A stretch of 64,000 bases of DNA. It comes from Podaxis mareebaensis. Its lineage: Eukaryota; Basidiomycota; Agaricomycetes; Agaricales; Agaricaceae. Numbering within the stretch: the stretch's first letter is position 1; each line of letters begins with the position of its first letter. The DNA is taken from assembly GCA_018524725.1 (NCBI GenBank), contig JAEUWP010000472.1:1-64000 (forward strand). The letters run 5' to 3'. The notes below the pieces were generated by a model. That model ran no database searches. It had not been told where the DNA came from and worked only from the letters and a program-made list of their open reading frames with translations. Shown one piece after another: positions 58,884 to 64,000 of the stretch. The translations under genes and the position numbers were made by a program.

Positions 58884-59619
58884 GATTAGGTTGGTTCTTG
58901 GGGTTGGTCGAGTTAGTTAGCTGTTGAGAGCACGGAGGCTTGAGAAGATGGTGGTGGTTTGGGAGAGAGGGAGCTGTTGATGGAACACGCCTCTGTAATG
59001 TTTTGTTTGGCTCTATTGACGCGCTTTGACGCGCTGCTGTTGGGTTCGTTGAATGATTAATGGCTTGTCTTGTTTGTCAGATTCTCTGTCCCTGTGCTCA
59101 GTCTAGTTTCTAGAATCTGACCCATTGACATTAGGAGTTAGGTCAGAGATTATCGAAACCCATCGCACTTTGTAGGTCCTCGTGTGCGCCATCTCATTAC
59201 GTCTTTGGATCATTGACAATGGTTGTCTTCCGCAGCTACGCCAGGAACATCGTGGTACTATCTGAAGCTCACCATCTGAGCTCCAGCTTCTGCCGCAGCA
59301 GCCTCATTTTCGTGTTGACCACCAAGTATTGCTACTCCAGCCCGGCTGGGCGGAGAGATCAAAGAATAGTCTTAGCTCAGCATTCCAGAACCACCAACAT
59401 TCTTCTCACCATTGCTCTGGTTCTTGCTACAGCATTATTTCCCGAACATACCTACCTACTTCCCCCCTCGACCGCCGTGGATAAAAACTTACCCTTGTGC
59501 TGCGCGGAACCATCTCTTCTCCGCCCTTGAATCTGAACTCGACTTGTACTGACCCATCTACTGTTTTGAAGCTTGATCTAAAACGTTTTGACTATTGACT
59601 ACCAAAGAATACTTCTAGG
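58884..59619. promoter_or_regulatory. Divergent promoter region between H4 and gene D
   Basis: About 740 nt shared by the two divergent genes. The part next to H4 has pyrimidine tracts on the transcribed side. I see no clear TATA box for D of the kind found in the array. A plus-strand open frame at 59213-59530 has no supporting feature. Confidence 0.4.
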
Positions 59620-62600
59620 ATGCCGACGCCTTTTGTACAAAAGGCGAATGTTGTCAACGCTATCAAGAATGTATTAGAACATTACCCACTTGTGGACGGA
59701 CCTATCAAAGAGCTGCTGCAAAATTCGGACGACGCCGGTGCGACGAAGCAGGTATGTACACCTCATCCCATTTATGTTCTCCGGTTACATTGAAAGGACT
59801 GAACGGTGTTCATATAGATATTCATCCTCGATCGCAGGAACCACCCCATCGATGCTCTTGTCAACCCGGGTTATATATCATATCAGCAATCGCCGGCGCT
59901 AATCGCATACAATGATGCACTTTTCAAGGAGCAAGATTGGAAAAGTTTGGAGAGCCTCTTTGCTTCCAACAAGATTGATGATGATACGTACGACCTCCTC
60001 TTCCTCCTCCTACTCGTCGTCCACACACCCGCTCACAATGCTACCAGCGCGTTCGGTCAATTTGGCCAAGGCTTCCGCTGCGTCTACCACGTCCGTACCC
60101 TCCTCTCTCTTCCCCCACTCCATCTCAAACTATCATTCTCACCATAACAGCTTACTGACTGTCCGCAAATCTTCTCCGGGACCACACTCGCACTACTAAA
60201 CCTCCCAGATGGCACAAACCTCGACACCTCCAACCCCAACGACGCACAATACACCTCCCACATCGCAGCCTTCCAAGGCCTACCTGGCGTCACATACCCC
60301 TCACCTCAACCCTTACACGCACACATCAACGGAACCCTCATCCGCCTCCCCCTCCGCACCCGCGCCTCAAACTTGAGCATCCAATGTCCCACCCCCGAGA
60401 AAATGCTCAAACTCTTCGATGAGTTCATCCAACATGACCTCGAATGTGTTTTACTATTTCTGAGAAATGTGAGGCGGATTGAGGTGTATGAGATTGCTGC
60501 GGATGGTGCGGTGAGGGAGATTTGTTCTACTGGTGTGAGGGATGAAGGTGTGCTGGAGGGAAGCAGTGGAGAGTATACGACCTGGAGGACGGTTGTTGAG
60601 ACCAAAGTTTCCGCTTCTTCTCCTGCTGTTGGTGGTGCGGGTAGGGCTGGAGTTCCCTCCACCACTGCTACCGGAACTGGACCTGGTGCCAGAAGTGGTG
60701 TAACGAAAACGATAACAACAACTTGGAGAATCCTCAATTGCCCTTTCACGGACGCTCCATCTATCGAAGTGTTGAACCGTATCCCGAAGGAGTATCATCC
60801 AGAAGAAGAAATGAGGAGACGCAAGTTGAATCAACGTGTTCGAGTCGCTGCTCCCCTTTCCTCCGTCATCTCTTCTACGTCCACTTCTACCACTTCTACC
60901 ACTTCGGCTGCTACCGCGAATGGAGTCGTCACAAATTATGGGATTGGGTACTGGAGGTCCGGGAGGCTGTTTAATGGACTGCCGTTGCCACGAGCGAATA
61001 ATAAGAAGTGGCCGATTCATGTCGATGCGAGGTTTGCGATTCCGCCTTCGAGGCAGTCTGTTAGGAGTGCGTTGGAAGGAGGGTACGTTATTAGTTTGGT
61101 TCGATTACAAATTTCCCATCTTTTCCTTGCTTTATCCTTTGTTTTCAGCGTCTGGCGGCTGACATCCTGTATACAGCTTCATAGGGGAATGGAACTCGAC
61201 GCTCTTCACGGCGTTCATCCCACAAGCATGGACGTATCTTCTCAACGTCCTGGCACGCGAAGACCGAGTGAAGGATATTTTTGAATATTGGCCACCTCCT
61301 GGTGGCTTTGACGATTCCATCGCTCCTGCTGCTGGTACTGCCACTCGTGGAGGGAGCACCTTCGGAACCGGAGTTGGAAGCTCTGGTACAAGCATAAGTG
61401 GGAGACCCAATGGGATGTTACAAACCGTGTTCGATTGCGTCGTCGTCGCCAAACCGGCGATCTGGCCCGTATACGTAGCGATTACGCCTTCTGTGCCGGT
61501 GTCCCCTCCTCGAACTACCGCGACGACTACCTATCCTAATTTGGGAGGTGTGGCACTCCCGCCACCTGCGCAAGTCATGATGCCAGCAGTACAGACGCAG
61601 CTCCCACCGCCTGAATTTGCGGAATTGGGAAACCTTAAAATCGCAAGAGATGATGTCCATTTTCCGGATCTTAGGAATGCGCTGGCGGATTGTGGGATAC
61701 GGTTCACGAAGCCTCCCATCCACTTTAGGAGTTTGATTGAGGAATGTAAGCGAAGAAAGTTTGAATTTTTAGAGGCGCAGAATGTGTATGAGGAGTTGCT
61801 GGTAAGTTTCTTTTTTTGCTTTTGTGCTTTTTGGGGTTGCTGATTCTGGTGTTGTGGTTCTGGCCTGTAGAAAAATGTGGGGAGGTTAGAAGAAGCGATC
61901 ACTACGAAGCCGAAACACGCTACGTCGATCCTCGACTTTCTGCTCAAAGGACAAGATGTGCAGTTCCTCGTTGGGTTGCCGTTGCTTAAGAATGTAGATG
62001 GGCAGTATATCACCCTTCGGCGCCTTGCTCCCCCCGGATCCACCGCCGCAATGAAACAAACACTGCACCCGCTTCTTGATGCTCTATCTGCACCGTTATT
62101 CAAAGCATACGACTCAAATGCGATCGCCCTAAACGAACTCCCAAGTCAGATCGCCCTTGTTATCAAGACCAAGGGCCCTGGAGTGTTAAACGTCGTAGAG
62201 TTAACGGGAGAAAAGGTCGCGTCCTATCTGTCCTCCGATCCACGCTGGACATCACCCCCTCCTCCCGTTCCTCTTCCTTCCTCGCCAGCCTCGCCCACAC
62301 GCTCACCCACCCCTCCCGAATGCACGCAATTATTAACAAAATTCTATTCCTGGCTCGCTACTCAACCCTTCGCATCGTCGTTTTTGCAGATTCCAGAGAT
62401 CAGAAACTTGTACATTGTGCCTACCCATCTCGGATTGAGGAGAGTTCAGGACCCAGCGTTTGAAACCAAGAGTGTGCCGATGCCGTTGGCCAAATGTTTT
62501 AGAGCGTTGGGCGTGGCATTGTTAGATTCTTCTGCGTCGAGTGCGGCGTCGTTTTTGGTTGGGAATGGAGTGTTGAGGAGGGTGGAGGACGTGAAAGCGA

Positions 62601-64000
62601 TTTTGGATGGTGCGGATTTGGCGGGTATTGCAGCTAACGGCACTCTGCCTGGTGGACAGAGTGCGACTGCACCGGCGAGGAGTTTGGGGTTGACGTGTCT
62701 TGAGTGGAGGTCACTTATTGATCATATTGTGCGGCATGCGGATGAGTTGAGTGAGGCAGAGAGGAGGAAGTTGCGGTTGTTGCCCATTTATCCTCTGCTT
62801 GATCCTTCGAACTTTGATACCACGCCGATACCGCGTCCTGGCCCCATTCCGGAGAACAAGTTCGTCACGGGCGTCACTTCCGTCGAAATCTTGCCTATTA
62901 TCGATGGTAGCGTGTTTCTGGATTTGCGCGGGTATTCCGTGGGGTTGCATGAAATTCTTTCTTTCCTCGATCCATCTTCATCATCTAATGCGCGCCCGCT
63001 AACGAGCACGGAGCTCCTCTCGCTTGGTGTACAGAACTTTGGGAGTCAGCCGCCAGAAATCCGAGTTTCGATTGTCAAGTATGCAACCAAACATGAGAAG
63101 AGTGTTCCGAGAGAGATTTTAGAGAGACTTTGGGAGAAACCGATTGTTGTGTGTCGGGATGGGGTTGAGAGGAAACCAGGGGAAGTCGTCGATCCTATGG
63201 CGAGTGGTGGAGTGGGTGATATATTGGCGACGTGTGCCAGTGTGGATGGAGAAAGGGTGTTTGATGAGTATTTGCCGAGGTCGGAGAGTGATGCGGATGG
63301 CGAGATTCTTGAGAGTTTGAGGAAGTTGCCGGTGTGTCCGTTGAGGACTTGGCTTAATCAGGAGATGTTGCTGAAGGTTACTGCGTGGATATCGAGAAAT
63401 GAACGTAGAGCTGAGGCGGGGGAGGTGTCGAGGAAGTTGTTCAGGCTTCTTGTGAATAACCCGGCTTATGGTGAATTCGTCAAGGCTATACCGAACGATG
63501 ACAGGTGGATTATTACGAATGCGGGTCTCAAGGCAACTCACGAATGTCGCGATCGGAGTGCCCAGTTCGCCCTTTGCGATGAAGTATATGCATTGGTGGA
63601 TGAAGATATTCAGATGACAGATGTTTTGCGGGGGGTTCTTGGTTGGACGCAGAAGCTTTCGCATGATGTTTTGTTTGATCAGCTGGATGCGACGTTGAGG
63701 AAAGGTGGGGACTACAGCAAGGTTCGGGATATCGTGAAGGCAATTGGGTCGGACGAGTTGGCTGAGGAAGATCTTGCCAAGATGCGTGGGATACTTGGGG
63801 AACGGGAATGGGTGCCTACGAAGGGTGGTGGGTTGGTACGGCCGGAGAATGCGGTGTTGGAACATGCTGTTGACGAAGCGGGATTCATGGAGGTGTCGTT
63901 TAGTAAGGCCGCCTACCCAAAGGTAGTGCAGTTTTTGAAGCGTATGGGTGTAATGGAGAGGTGAGTCTTCCCGGATCTCGTTCGTTTACTGATGCTGAGG
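59620..64000 (+). CDS. Divergent sacsin-like ATPase protein, 5' part (gene D, runs off the window)
   Basis: Exons: 59620-59751, 59818-59987, 60048-60090, 60151-61082, 61177-61801 and 61871-63960; an intron then runs to the window edge. The exon plan (132-nt first exon, 43-nt third exon, then long ones) equals that of the array genes. ATPase-1 is canonical: KELLQNSDDAGATKQ (residues ~29-44), PALIAYND (~70), GQFGQGFRCVYH (~103), LIRLPLRTRAS (~180). The first module is longer than in the array owing to Ser/Thr/Gly-rich inserts (for example SSTSTSTTSTTSA and a Pro-rich segment near 61500). Linker 1 (GLPLLKNVDGQY, KGPGVLNVVEL) runs to FLKRMGVMER, exactly where the array genes have the intron before ATPase-2. 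ATPase-2 and any BTB would lie beyond the window. It is probably the single-copy, better conserved ancestor-like member. Confidence 0.88.

Noticed and set aside
59213..59530. 105-codon plus-strand open frame upstream of gene D
   Set aside because: It lies in the shared H4/D promoter region with no domain; most likely chance.

Overview
The window looks like a stretch of an Agaricomycete-type basidiomycete nuclear genome. The genes are rich in short introns (about 45-70 nt, GT..AG), the core genes are eukaryotic (histone H4, a TFIIIC subunit, a mitochondrial rRNA methyltransferase), and two genes resemble the mushroom-type DUF6533 membrane family. I see no prokaryotic operon signals, CRISPR array or rRNA.

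The left two thirds (about 0-43 kb) is a head-to-tail array, all on the minus strand, of giant sacsin-like genes. Three copies are full length, with about 13 exons and about 2,600 residues each: 10233-18728, 25062-33580 and 34428-42917 (called A, B and C here). Each encodes two HSP90-type (GHKL) ATPase modules separated by sacsin-like linker regions and ends in a BTB/POZ domain with a helical tail. Two further copies, E (21151-24753) and F (3641-7506), stop early. They keep only the first ATPase module, whose G2 motif is degraded, followed by a linker exon duplicated in tandem. Two orphan terminal exons (179-303 and 7798-7922) mark other lost copies. The array carries passengers: two decayed TOM70 pseudogenes on the plus strand (363-2305 and 8658-9634), a possible transposase tail (8221-8714), a near-perfect 360-bp foldback (19182-19540) and a hAT-like element with a BED-type finger (19645-20362). 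Each array gene that is at least partly complete has a TATATAA-type box about 35-45 nt upstream of its ATG.

The right third (43-59 kb) is more ordinary: an intact multi-intron MFS sugar transporter (45145-47640), two DUF6533-like membrane protein genes on either side of an MRM2/FtsJ rRNA methyltransferase, a TFIIIC triple-barrel subunit and a four-exon histone H4 gene. At the right edge (59620 to the end) is a sixth, divergent sacsin-like gene (D) on the plus strand that runs out of the window. D keeps the canonical DDAGAT N-box that the array copies have lost.

The feature of greatest interest is the array: a rapidly duplicating family in which a sacsin-type double ATPase is fused to a BTB domain. 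By analogy with BTB adaptors this suggests a chaperone-like machine that may feed clients to a Cullin-3 ligase. That function is inference. The architecture, duplications, truncations and motif decay can be read directly from the sequence.
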